A stretch of DNA of 7,252 nucleotides from positions 1 to 7,252 of the forward strand of contig JALHFZ010000078.1 in the NCBI GenBank assembly GCA_022837505.1, given 5' to 3'. A program made the translations under genes and the position numbers. Positions 1 to 5,826 of the stretch are shown piece by piece. The notes below the pieces were generated by a model. The model saw nothing but the letters and a program-made list of their open reading frames with translations. It did no database searches and had not been told where the DNA came from. Source of the DNA: Synergistaceae bacterium (GTDB lineage: Bacteria > Synergistota > Synergistia > Synergistales > Aminobacteriaceae). Within the stretch, counting starts at the first letter, position 1. Each line of letters starts with the position of its first letter.

Positions 1-770
1 TACTGCGCCTTGGAAAGGTAGTCGCCACAAGGGTTGAGCCGGGGCTCTATTTCAAGCTCCCCTTTATCGACCAGATCACGAAGTACACGAAGAAACTCAT
101 CGAATACGATGCCGATCCCGTGGCCGTGGTGACCAGCGATAAGAAAACCCTGATCTTCGACACTATCGCCCTCTTCCGCATCTCTGATCCCGAGGCCTTC
201 TACCGCAGGGTCCGCACAATAGCTTCAGTGCAGCAGCGGCTGGATGACTCGGTCTACGCCGCGGTCCGCATAGTCTCCGGACGACTCACCCTCGACCAGC
301 TCGTGAACGAGAAGCGCCAGTACGCCATAGAAACATCCACCTCCATCGCCAGAGAACAGTCCCGGGAGTACGGCGTGGAGATTCTCTCAGTGGCCTACAA
401 GAGGGTCTTCCTTCCCGAAGACAACGAACAGGCAGTCTACCGCTCCATGCAGGCGGAACGGAACCGGGTGGCGGGACAGCTTCGGGCGGAAGGACAGGCG
501 GAGGCCATCACGAGACGCTCCATAGCCGACCGCAAACAGGTGGAGATGATCGCCGGAGCCAGGAAAAAGGCAGAAGAGACCAAGGGTCAGGGAGACAGCA
601 TCGCCCAGGACACCCTCGCGAAAGCCACGGGTGAGGCGAAGGAACTCTATCTCTTCATCAAAACCATGGACTTCTACCGGGATGTCCTTCCGGGCACCCC
701 CATGCTTCTTCGGCCCGGAGACGGGATTTTGAAATACCTGAAGGGTGTGGCGCGGCCGGAAAGCCGCTGA
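1..770 (+). CDS. hflC: HflC, membrane-protease modulator, SPFH/band 7 family (5' end missing)
   Basis: The reading frame is open from base 3 at the left edge, so the true start and the N-terminal membrane anchor lie outside the window. About 255 residues are visible, against roughly 300-335 for a full HflC. The first visible residues (GKVV, then EPGLYFKLPF, then the EYDADP stretch) are the start of the band 7/SPFH domain. DKKTLIFDTIALFRI, the VRT segment and RLDDSVY follow the HflC pattern. The middle is a charged, Ala/Glu-rich stretch (YRSMQAERNRVAGQLRAEGQ onward) that should form the coiled coil. The end, with LYLFIKTMDFYRDVL and then LRPGDGILKYLK, matches the HflC C-terminus (the SPDSDFFRYL region). 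In characterised bacteria HflC pairs with HflK at the inner membrane and restrains the FtsH protease. hflK would be expected just to the left. An internal GTG at 120 could be mistaken for a start, but conserved domain sequence precedes it. Confidence 0.92.
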   Translation, partial: LRLGKVVATRVEPGLYFKLPFIDQITKYTKKLIEYDADPVAVVTSDKKTLIFDTIALFRISDPEAFYRRVRTIASVQQRLDDSVYAAVRIVSGRLTLDQLVNEKRQYAIETSTSIAREQSREYGVEILSVAYKRVFLPEDNEQAVYRSMQAERNRVAGQLRAEGQAEAITRRSIADRKQVEMIAGARKKAEETKGQGDSIAQDTLAKATGEAKELYLFIKTMDFYRDVLPGTPMLLRPGDGILKYLKGVARPESR

Positions 771-810
771 GGATGTTAAACGAATAGAAATCTTTTGAGG
801 AGGGAACAGA

Positions 811-1452
811 ATGAACGAGTTTACACCCTGGCATTACGAGACCCTTGGAACCAAAACGGTGGAGGCCCTGAAGAAAAACGGCTTCGAGGCTGAGTGGTGC
901 GCTACCGGCGCAGAGGCGAAGGAGAAAATCCTCGAGCTTATTCCCGAGGGGGCAGAAGTGGGTTTCGGAGGATCCTGGACCGTCAAGGCCCTCGGAATCG
1001 CCGATGCCCTGGCAGAGAAGGGAATTACCCTCCTCGACCACGGCGCTCCGGGGCTGACGAACGAGGAGCGGCAGGAGATCAGAAAAAAACAGCTCACCTG
1101 CGATGTCTTCCTCACGGGGACGAACGCCGTGACCATGAACGGAGAACTCGTGAACACTGACGGCGTGGGAAACAGAGTTGCCGCCATGATCTTCGGCCCC
1201 GGAAAAGTCATCGTGGTCATGGGAGCTAACAAGATCGTCCAGGACCTGGATGAGGCCTTCCAGCGAATCGAGCGAGTGGCGGCCCCCATCAACAACAAGC
1301 GGCTGGGAACGCCGAACCCCTGCACCCAGACGGGCATCTGCATGGACTGCCAGGGACCGACCAGAATCTGCAACATCACCACAGTGCTCTGGAAACGCCC
1401 CAAGGCAACGAACTTTCATGTGATTCTCGTGGGGGAAGAGCTGGGATTCTAG
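811..1452 (+). CDS. LUD-domain protein (LutC/YkgG-like, formerly DUF162)
   Basis: This is a 213-residue protein starting at ATG 811, with a strong Shine-Dalgarno GAGGAGGG (797-804) six bases upstream, and ending in TAG. The LUD (lactate utilisation) fold is seen in the glycine-rich VGFGGSWTVKALG (about 50-62), LLDHG (74-78), DVFLTGTNAVTMNGELVNTD (98-117) and VIVVMGANKIV (133-143). A C-terminal cysteine set, C171, C177, C180 and C187 (CTQTGICMDC, then GPTRIC), could hold an Fe-S cluster or another metal; that is inference. LutC takes part in an L-lactate-oxidising Fe-S complex with LutA and LutB, but neither partner is adjacent here. This is therefore the stand-alone type common in anaerobes, and its substrate is unknown. 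It follows hflC by 40 bases with no terminator seen between, so read-through from hflC is likely. Transcription should end at the hairpin at 1490-1511. Confidence 0.88.
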   Translation: MNEFTPWHYETLGTKTVEALKKNGFEAEWCATGAEAKEKILELIPEGAEVGFGGSWTVKALGIADALAEKGITLLDHGAPGLTNEERQEIRKKQLTCDVFLTGTNAVTMNGELVNTDGVGNRVAAMIFGPGKVIVVMGANKIVQDLDEAFQRIERVAAPINNKRLGTPNPCTQTGICMDCQGPTRICNITTVLWKRPKATNFHVILVGEELGF

Positions 1453-1485
1453 GAAAAGCGAATTCCTCTTCACTCTGCACAAAGA

Positions 1486-1522
1486 ATGACCCCGCCGGAA
1501 TCCCGGCGGGGCCATTTGTTTT
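1486..1522. terminator. Bidirectional intrinsic terminator between convergent genes
   Basis: A perfect 9-base-pair GC stem (CCCCGCCGG at 1490-1498, CCGGCGGGG at 1503-1511) closes an AATC tetraloop. The stem can extend by AATG/CATT pairs beyond one A/C mismatch. On the plus strand it is followed by TTTGTTTT, ending the LUD transcript. On the minus strand the bases after the stem read CATTCTTT, so it could also end the aminotransferase transcript that arrives from the right. It sits between the two stop codons (1452 and 1532), where such an element is expected. Confidence 0.9.
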
Positions 1523-1531
1523 CATAAGAAT

Positions 1532-2689
1532 CTATTCGTTCACGAGCCCCTTCTGAAGAACGCCGAGAGCCTTGCCAAGTTCGACGGCGTAGCCGCTCTT
1601 CACACAGGCCCGCTCCACAGCGCCGATGGCGGAGACGAGGGTATGCTTGTCGATATTTCCCATATGACCCATGCGGAACCCCTTGCCGGCGAAGGTGCCG
1701 AGGCATCCGGCGGTCTGGGCGCCCTCTTCGGCGAGGATGGACCGGAATTTAGCGTCGTCGATCCCCGACCCTTCGGGGTAGAGGTAGACGGAGAGGGTGG
1801 GAGCGCGGTACTTTTTCTCTGCGCCGACGACGAAGCCGAGGGCCTCCATGGCGGAGTCAACCATGGCCGCCTGGCGGATGTGCCGGTCATACCGCTCTTC
1901 GAGCCCCTCTTCCTTCATGATGCGGATGGCCTCTTTCAAAGCCCAGACAAGATTGATGGCCGGGGTGCCCCAGTACTTCGAGGGGTCGTGCATAACGGGA
2001 AGCCACTTGTCGAAGTCGATGTACGACTCGGGGATCGTTCCGAGGCTCTTGCGCTTCTTCATGGCCTTGGGGCTCGCCCAGACCATGGTGAGGCCGGGGG
2101 CCACTCCGAAGGCCTTCTGGGTGCAGGTGAGAATGACGTCGATCCCCATGGCCTCCATGTTCTCGTCCACTCCGCCGGAGGCGGCAACGCCGTCCACGAT
2201 GTAGATGATCTCGGGATGCTTCTTCATGACCTCGCCGATGGCGGCGATGGGGGCCGCTGCTCCCGTGGAGGTCTCCACGTGGGTAACGGTCACCACGTCA
2301 TATTTCTTCTCGGCGAGCTTCTTCTCCACTTCTTCGGGGGTGACGGAAGTGCCCCACTTCGCCGAAAGAACGTCCGTATTGAGCCCCTTGCGGGTGCACA
2401 TGTCGATGAAACGGTCGCCGAAGAACCCGTTGGAGCAGACGAGGACGTTGTCCCCCCGCTTCGTCGTGTTGGCGATGGCCATCTCCATTCCCATGGTACC
2501 CGAACCGGCGACGACGAAGACCTCACCCTGACAGTGCCACATCTCCTTGAGATCGGCCAACACCTCGGAAAAATCCCGCACAAAGGCGGCGTCTCCGAAG
2601 GCTACGGTCTCCCGGGCCATCTGGTCCTGGATGGACCGGACTACGGGGGTGGGACCGGGGATCATGACGAGCTTTTTCGTTTTGATCAT
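1532..2689 (-). CDS. Class V PLP aminotransferase, alanine/serine-glyoxylate (or pyruvate) type
   Basis: A 385-residue protein of the AGT/serine-pyruvate aminotransferase family, the usual length for the family. Fold type I landmarks are in order: MIPGPTPV near the N-terminus (9-17); the phosphate-binding AGSGTMGMEMA (61-71); THVETSTG (136-143); VDGVA with D166, expected to contact the PLP pyridine nitrogen; TQKAFG with K192 as the likely Schiff-base lysine, followed by APGL; and FRMGHMG with R339 as the likely substrate-carboxylate arginine. It probably moves an amino group between small amino acids and a 2-oxoacid such as glyoxylate or pyruvate; the exact pair cannot be read from sequence. 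Some relatives are labelled '42 kDa soluble hydrogenase subunit', a misleading name. The start was set at ATG 2689 because GAGGAGG precedes it and family homology begins there; a longer open frame reaching 2923 lies inside the upstream regulator gene. It is probably co-transcribed with that IclR gene and controlled by it. Confidence 0.92.
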   Translation of the reverse strand: MIKTKKLVMIPGPTPVVRSIQDQMARETVAFGDAAFVRDFSEVLADLKEMWHCQGEVFVVAGSGTMGMEMAIANTTKRGDNVLVCSNGFFGDRFIDMCTRKGLNTDVLSAKWGTSVTPEEVEKKLAEKKYDVVTVTHVETSTGAAAPIAAIGEVMKKHPEIIYIVDGVAASGGVDENMEAMGIDVILTCTQKAFGVAPGLTMVWASPKAMKKRKSLGTIPESYIDFDKWLPVMHDPSKYWGTPAINLVWALKEAIRIMKEEGLEERYDRHIRQAAMVDSAMEALGFVVGAEKKYRAPTLSVYLYPEGSGIDDAKFRSILAEEGAQTAGCLGTFAGKGFRMGHMGNIDKHTLVSAIGAVERACVKSGYAVELGKALGVLQKGLVNE

Positions 2690-2697
2690 TCTTTCTT

Positions 2698-2704
2698 CCT
2701 CCTC
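2698..2704 (-). promoter_or_regulatory. Shine-Dalgarno site fixing the aminotransferase start
   Basis: On the minus strand GAGGAGG lies 8 bases before ATG 2689. It decides between this start and a more upstream one in the same frame, which would add about 78 residues of low-complexity sequence overlapping the IclR gene. Confidence 0.85.
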
Positions 2705-2742
2705 TGAATTTATGGAATCTTTATTTTTTATCCGGCCTGATT

Positions 2743-3483
2743 TCATCCGGCGTGGGACCCTGTTTCCAAAGACGCGACACCTTCGCGGATTGAACGTGCC
2801 GCCTTCATGACGAGCAGGCCGTAGACCTCGACCTTTTCCGGAGGGAAACGGTAGACCGGGGCCGAGACGCTCACCGCTCCCCGGGGACGGCCTTTTTCGT
2901 CGAGAATCGCCGCCCCCACGCACCGCAGGCCCGCCTCGTTCAGTTCGTCGTCCAGGGCGTACCCCCGCGCCCGGATTTCGGGAAACTCAGCGGCCACTTC
3001 GTCGGGAAGAGTCTCCGGAAGCTCCTTCAACTCCTCCGGGGAAAGAGAGGCAAGGAGAGCCTTCCCCGCAGAAAGGCGGAACAGGGACGCCCGCCCCCCC
3101 ACCCGGGAGTGCATCCGCACCTGGAAGGGGCTCTCGAGCTTGTCGAGATAGTAGAGCTCTCCCCGCTCATAGACGAAGAGGTGGACCGTCTCCTTCGTCT
3201 CGTTTCGCAGGGTCGTAAGGGCGGACCGGGCCGCATCGGCAAACCCCACCTGGCTGCGGTAGGCGTCGGCAAGAAGCAGGGAAAGGGGGCCTATTTCGTA
3301 TCGGCCGCCCTTCCCCAAAACCGCCCGTTCGCCTTCGAGGCTGTCGAGGAGGCGATAGACCGTGGCCTTCGGCAGATCGACCGCCGAAGCAATCTCGCTG
3401 ACGCCGAGGGGAGCCCTTTCCCGGGCCAGACAGTTCAGTATGGAAAAAGCCCGGGAAAGTACCCGGATCGATCCGCTCTCCAT
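2743..3483 (-). CDS. IclR-family transcriptional regulator
   Basis: This 246-residue protein has the standard length and two-domain layout of the family. Residues 6-62 form the winged helix-turn-helix: RVLSRAFSILNCLA, then GVSEIASAVDLPKATVYRLL (helix-turn-helix) and the wing ending near YEIGP. Residues 75-235 form the effector-binding domain, with the signature SAGKALLASLSPEE (138-151), RARGYALDDEL (171-181) and GAAILDEKGRPRGAVSVSAP (190-209). IclR proteins bind DNA as dimers or tetramers and answer to small acids; the ligand here is not evident. The start is ATG 3481-3483, preceded by a weak GGAG about 10 bases away. The gene ends 53 bases before the aminotransferase with no hairpin in the gap, so the two probably share a transcript from the promoter at 3524-3552. 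Control of the aminotransferase and of its own gene is the simplest reading. Confidence 0.93.
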   Translation of the reverse strand: MESGSIRVLSRAFSILNCLARERAPLGVSEIASAVDLPKATVYRLLDSLEGERAVLGKGGRYEIGPLSLLLADAYRSQVGFADAARSALTTLRNETKETVHLFVYERGELYYLDKLESPFQVRMHSRVGGRASLFRLSAGKALLASLSPEELKELPETLPDEVAAEFPEIRARGYALDDELNEAGLRCVGAAILDEKGRPRGAVSVSAPVYRFPPEKVEVYGLLVMKAARSIREGVASLETGSHAG

Positions 3484-3499
3484 TGTCGTTTCACTCCAT

Positions 3500-3512
3500 G
3501 GATTATTTATCC
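3500..3512. promoter_or_regulatory. Possible IclR operator (imperfect palindrome)
   Basis: GGATTATTTATCC is a 13-base imperfect palindrome; five of its six base-pair positions are symmetric. It falls just downstream of the predicted transcription start and upstream of the IclR gene, where autoregulators often bind. An 8-base palindrome, TCCATGGA (3495-3502), overlaps it. The assignment rests on position and symmetry only. Confidence 0.3.
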
Positions 3513-3523
3513 GCTACATGAAT

Positions 3524-3552
3524 ATCATAGAGGGGGTGCAGCTTTTTGTCAA
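3524..3552 (-). promoter_or_regulatory. Sigma70-type promoter for the iclR-aminotransferase operon
   Basis: On the minus strand a perfect -35 box TTGACA (3547-3552) is separated by exactly 17 bases from the -10 box TATGAT (3524-3529), which matches the consensus at five of six positions. Transcription would begin near 3517 and leave a leader of about 34 bases before the IclR start codon. The decayed IS3 fragment begins only a few bases upstream of the -35 box. Confidence 0.8.
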
Positions 3553-3564
3553 CATCCATTTGCC

Positions 3565-3827
3565 CATAGAGTGGCTGGACGATGGGTGGATTATTCCTCC
3601 GCCGTGATAGACCTCACTGTACGGGTGGGAAATCATCGGCCTGTTCTTGGGAGAGAGAATGAGAAAGGAACTTGTACTGAAGGTGCTGGATGAAGCGTAC
3701 ATACGTTCTGAGAGGCTGGAAGGGTCGTTGATACATTCAGACCGTGGAAGCCAGTATTATTCCCGAGAATAATGAAGCCTGGTTAATGCCATTTCCCGAG
3801 GAAGCTCAGCCCAACTGAGAACTCATA
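3565..3827 (+). pseudogene. Decayed fragment of an IS3-family transposase (OrfB, DDE core)
   Basis: Three frames together spell part of an IS3-type OrfB integrase core. The frame at 3586-3615 reads VDYSSAVIDL, like the usual WLYLAVVIDL block. After a one-base shift near 3616-3619, the frame from 3620 to the stop at 3770 reads YGWEIIGLFLGERMRKELVL and continues to IHSDRGSQYYSRE. HSDRGSQY is the motif holding the second catalytic aspartate. Beyond the stop another frame gives RKLSPTENS, like the RKGSPYDNA block that precedes the catalytic glutamate, so about 15-25 codons are missing or scrambled. Upstream, DDGW in yet another frame fits the start of the same block. The N-terminal part, OrfA and the terminal repeats are not seen. 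This is a non-functional remnant, sitting exactly between chromosomal-type genes and the island-type genes to the right. The outer limits given are approximate. Confidence 0.82.
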
Positions 3828-3849
3828 GGCGCCAGCTTTTTGGCGTCTA
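3826..3849. other. Hairpin overlapping the stop codon of the GIY-YIG gene
   Basis: TAGGCGCC (3826-3833) and GGCGTCTA (3842-3849) form an 8-base stem with one mismatch around an 8-base loop that contains TTTTT. The stem includes the TAG stop of the minus-strand gene. No U-run follows it on that strand, so it is not a classic intrinsic terminator. A second small hairpin, CTCAG/CTGAG (3805-3819), lies just beyond it. It could slow transcription, protect the 3' end of the mRNA, or mark an insertion boundary. Confidence 0.4.
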
Positions 3850-4257
3850 GTGGAGTGTCGTGTTGGCAATTCCGGTCTTATTCCATAACGGGTTGAGTGT
3901 TTTTACAATGCTGTCCTCCAAACCAGCAGCAAGGTTAATGTGAAACACGCCGAAATGAAGAAGTCCATTATCCGGCAAAGCATATATATCCACTTGATCG
4001 CCGTTAGTGAGAAGATTGCTGATTTCGCGATTCCCCTTGATATTGGTGCTTTGCGTTGGGCCTGGGTTTTGGTATCCGTACATCCGCTTCTTCAACGTTT
4101 GCACAGTCTTGCCCACGTAAAGCACTTCGTCTCGGCAGACAAAACAGTAGAGGATATTCTCGTCATCCGCACAATCATGCAGGAGGCATTCGATTCCAGA
4201 AAGGGTTTGTTTCCATTCCCCAATTCTTCGAAATCCGATGTCAATCAGTCTCTTCAT
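3847..4257 (-). CDS. Single-domain GIY-YIG nuclease family protein
   Basis: The protein is 136 residues from ATG 4257. The GIY-YIG core starts near residue 35: ILYCFV (first strand, GIY position), LYVGKT (46-51, YIG position), TLKKRMYGY with R58 as the likely catalytic arginine, then GLEDSIVKTLNPLWNKTG (112-129) with E114 as the likely metal-binding glutamate and N126 in the closing motif. The fold thus appears complete, with only about 34 extra N-terminal residues and no added DNA-binding domain. Members cut DNA and occur in repair, homing, restriction and mobile-element settings; the target here is unknown. An in-frame TTG seven codons upstream (4278) is a less likely start. A CAGG seven bases before ATG is a weak ribosome site. 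It is the last gene of the leftward island series and ends beside the IS3 remnant. Confidence 0.8.
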   Translation of the reverse strand: MKRLIDIGFRRIGEWKQTLSGIECLLHDCADDENILYCFVCRDEVLYVGKTVQTLKKRMYGYQNPGPTQSTNIKGNREISNLLTNGDQVDIYALPDNGLLHFGVFHINLAAGLEDSIVKTLNPLWNKTGIANTTLH

Positions 4258-4293
4258 TTTTTTACCTGCCAAGGCCAAGGCTCAGTGGCGCGT

Positions 4294-4306
4294 AGCGAAG
4301 CGGAGC
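4294..4306. repeat. 13-base direct repeat, copy 1
   Basis: AGCGAAGCGGAGC occurs here and again at 4423-4435, 129 bases apart. On the minus strand this copy lies in GGACGCTCC...TACGCGCC, which can fold as a small imperfect hairpin with a GCTTCGC tip. It lies between the start of the GIY-YIG gene and the hairpin region at 4400-4469. Confidence 0.7.
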
Positions 4307-4399
4307 GTCCTTTTGAACCCTTTGTCATGCTATTTGCTTTCAAAATACTCACAATCCTTTGGGCAAAGACTCATGCTTGAGGGGGGTGCGCACCGCAGA

Positions 4400-4469
4400 T
4401 AACCTGAGAGTACCACGCACACAGCGAAGCGGAGCACGCGGGCGAGTCAGGCTAATCCACTTGTTAGAC
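4400..4469. other. attC-like imperfect hairpin with GTTAGAC end
   Basis: TAACCTGA (4400-4407) pairs with TCAGGCTA (4447-4454); read on the minus strand this is eight pairs including one G-T wobble. GTTAGAC (4463-4469) matches the integron R' consensus GTTRRRY, and its complement GTCTAAC matches RYYYAAC. The loop carries a GCTTCGC tip, as in many attC sites. It begins 20 bases after the DUF6414-like stop codon, the usual place for a cassette attC. Against this, the opposite end has only TAAC instead of a full partner box, and the spacing between boxes is unequal (0 versus 8 bases). A perfect palindrome GGTGCGCACC (4385-4394) sits next to it. No integrase is in the window. The element may be an attC, a decayed one, or an unrelated structured repeat. 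Confidence 0.3.
4423..4435. repeat. 13-base direct repeat, copy 2
   Basis: Second copy of AGCGAAGCGGAGC (first copy at 4294-4306). It forms the tip of the larger hairpin at 4400-4454. Finding the same short sequence twice in a 231-base non-coding spacer, each time within an inverted context, argues for a repeat element over chance. Confidence 0.7.
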
Positions 4470-4488
4470 AATGCTTCGTCTCACCACT

Positions 4489-5394
4489 CTATTCGCGGTA
4501 CAGCGCAATCGGCGTCACGGCAATCTCGGGGAACGAGACACTCTGTACCTGAGTCTGCAATACTCTCATGTTGTCGAAGACGGCCATCATTGATTGTTCG
4601 ATTTGACCGCCTGTCTTGGGAGAAGATGTGGCCTCTTGCCCTTCTTTGGGAATTGCAGCAATCTGAGCAAGCATTCTCCACGGCGCTGCCGGCACCAGTC
4701 CGAACTTGTAGACGATGTTGTCAATGGGCTCCCTAAGGGACTCCGGCTTGAGTACCCCTGCGAATGTGCCCACCGGACTATGTTCGAGGGACCGAATCTT
4801 GATAACCACTCGATCTTGGTAGAATACATCGAAAACAACCCCTAGCCCAGTCACTAACTCCTTAGGAAGTTCGTAACCTTTCGCCTGAATTGCGGCCTTC
4901 ATTCGCTTGTCGCGCTCGTTTTTCGAGATCTCGGTTTCGCCGGAAAGTTCGCAGTGCGCCAGAAAGCGGCCGATCTCGTTGAATCGATTCATGAACTCCC
5001 GCATCTTCGCGAACTCGTTAATGACCACGTGACCTGACACAAGCACGAAATCCGTCTCGCCAAGACGGTCGTGTAAAGCTAAGGATTCGATCTCTTCACT
5101 CGAAAGCTCACCTGGGACCTTAACGAGCATGTCCGACTGCGTGAGTGCATCTTCAACTAGGTTGAAGATGTGATCATGAAGAGTCCGAGTCTCGGTCTTT
5201 TCGTTGGCCCATAGGAACTCCGCTTTGGCGGACAGCCCTACGATTGCCGCAATCCCGCCACTTGCACCTCCGCCTACTTGCTTCGTGCGCGAGTCAGCAT
5301 TGCTGATACTCTCAACAAGTCCCTTGTCAAGCTGCGAAAGCATCGACTTGACGCGATCAACGTCCAGATAGATGAAGTCACGAACGTTCGTCAT
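4489..5394 (-). CDS. DUF6414-like protein of unknown function
   Basis: A 301-residue protein. The N-terminus, VRDFIYLDVDRVKSMLSQL (4-22), and the C-terminal end, AVTPIALYR (292-300), resemble what I recall of the uncharacterised bacterial family DUF6414; this is from memory and unchecked. Residues 40-57 are Gly/Ala-rich (VGGGASGGIAAIVGLSA) and too polar to be a sure membrane segment. A helical stretch follows (about 70-90 and 125-165), then a strand-rich half (DVFYQDRVVIKIRSLE, 189-204). No catalytic motif is visible. The start was set at ATG 5394, preceded by AAGGAG (5399-5404) and placing the family-like motif at residue 4; an open frame twelve codons longer lacks such support. The gene lies 108 bases after the two-membrane-segment gene on the same strand, downstream of hsdR and the peptidase gene. 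The context suggests an accessory or defence role, without defining it. Confidence 0.78.
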   Translation of the reverse strand: MTNVRDFIYLDVDRVKSMLSQLDKGLVESISNADSRTKQVGGGASGGIAAIVGLSAKAEFLWANEKTETRTLHDHIFNLVEDALTQSDMLVKVPGELSSEEIESLALHDRLGETDFVLVSGHVVINEFAKMREFMNRFNEIGRFLAHCELSGETEISKNERDKRMKAAIQAKGYELPKELVTGLGVVFDVFYQDRVVIKIRSLEHSPVGTFAGVLKPESLREPIDNIVYKFGLVPAAPWRMLAQIAAIPKEGQEATSSPKTGGQIEQSMMAVFDNMRVLQTQVQSVSFPEIAVTPIALYRE

Positions 5395-5486
5395 TTGGCT
5401 CCTTTCCAGTCTCAGGCCACCCATGCCCTGCACTTGTCGTTTGTTTCAGCGGCACAAGGTCTTATTCGTGTCCGCTAAAAATGTAT

Positions 5487-5516
5487 ATTATGACCTTTCC
5501 GTTCACTTTGTCTGAA
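5487..5516 (-). promoter_or_regulatory. Candidate promoter for the DUF6414-like gene
   Basis: On the minus strand TTCAGA (5511-5516; four of six consensus bases) and CATAAT (5487-5492; five of six) are 18 bases apart, in an AT-rich pocket between two genes. Transcription would start near 5480, about 85 bases before the start codon at 5394. The -35 box lies inside the end of the preceding gene. It would give the DUF6414-like gene its own expression apart from the hsdR transcript. Confidence 0.3.
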
Positions 5517-5760
5517 GTCCGAACAGGCGCTCTGCTACGACGGTTATAATGACTCCCACAACAGCCGCAATTAGCGCTACGAGTATCGAGTCCCGATTCT
5601 TGGTCCAAAAGCTCCTGGATGCAGTTCTCGAGGTTAAAAAGAGTCTGGAGTATCTGCGCAGCGAGTCATACTCACCAACGATAGACACAATAAACGAACC
5701 CACCACCAGAGCCGCTATTGCGATATGGTGTTTTCCTAAGTGCTGCTCCTTCTTGATCAT
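5503..5760 (-). CDS. Small protein with two membrane segments, function unknown
   Basis: This 85-residue protein has two clear hydrophobic helices: about 12-29 (HIAIAALVVGSFIVSIVG) and about 59-76 (ILVALIAAVVGVIITVVA). A basic linker of about 28 residues (DSLRRYSRLFLTSRTASRSF and on) joins them, and the tail ends in ERLFGLQTK. Basic residues flank both helices (MIKKEQHLGKHH before the first), so the linker is probably cytoplasmic and both termini may lie outside, or the reverse; the positive linker favours it being inside. I do not recognise a family. The ribosome site is weak (GGGTGGGG about 8 bases before ATG 5760). It sits between the metallopeptidase gene (66 bases upstream) and the DUF6414-like gene (108 bases downstream) on the same strand. 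Membrane partners of this size occur as effectors or anchors in defence and toxin systems; that role is inference only. Confidence 0.6.
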   Translation of the reverse strand: MIKKEQHLGKHHIAIAALVVGSFIVSIVGEYDSLRRYSRLFLTSRTASRSFWTKNRDSILVALIAAVVGVIITVVAERLFGLQTK

Positions 5761-5802
5761 ATCCGCGCCCCACCCATCCCCCTAGATCCTATTCTTTGTC
5801 AT

Positions 5803-5822
5803 AACTGCCAAGCTCAGCAGTT
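5803..5822. other. Small hairpin after the metallopeptidase gene
   Basis: AACTGC (5803-5808) and GCAGTT (5817-5822) form a perfect six-base stem around an 8-base loop, 4 bases past the TAA stop of the minus-strand gene. No run of U follows on the minus strand, so it is at best a weak or factor-dependent terminator, or an mRNA 3'-end stabiliser. Confidence 0.4.
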
Positions 5823-5826
5823 CGCG

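Noticed and set aside
658..1515. Minus-strand open frame of 285 codons opposite the LUD gene
   Set aside because: It runs antisense to a gene with a strong ribosome site and clear family motifs, crosses the terminator hairpin, and shows no family features.
1643..2707. Plus-strand open frame of 354 codons opposite the aminotransferase
   Set aside because: The product is rich in His, Gly and Asp with no domain pattern, typical of antisense frames in GC-rich genes; the minus-strand aminotransferase is unambiguous.
2690..2923. N-terminal extension of the aminotransferase to 463 residues
   Set aside because: The extension lies inside the IclR gene in another frame, lacks homology-like sequence, and a strong Shine-Dalgarno marks ATG 2689 instead.
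3109..3693. Plus-strand open frame of 194 codons crossing the IclR gene into the IS remnant
   Set aside because: Most of it is antisense to IclR. Only its last part (VDYSSAVIDL) is meaningful, and that belongs to the broken transposase.
3940..4380. Plus-strand open frame of 146 codons opposite the GIY-YIG gene
   Set aside because: It is antisense to a gene with recognisable catalytic motifs and has no motif of its own.
4262..4470. CRISPR-like array in the repeat-bearing spacer
   Set aside because: There are only two 13-base repeats at 129-base spacing, with no regular repeat-spacer pattern and no cas gene in the window.
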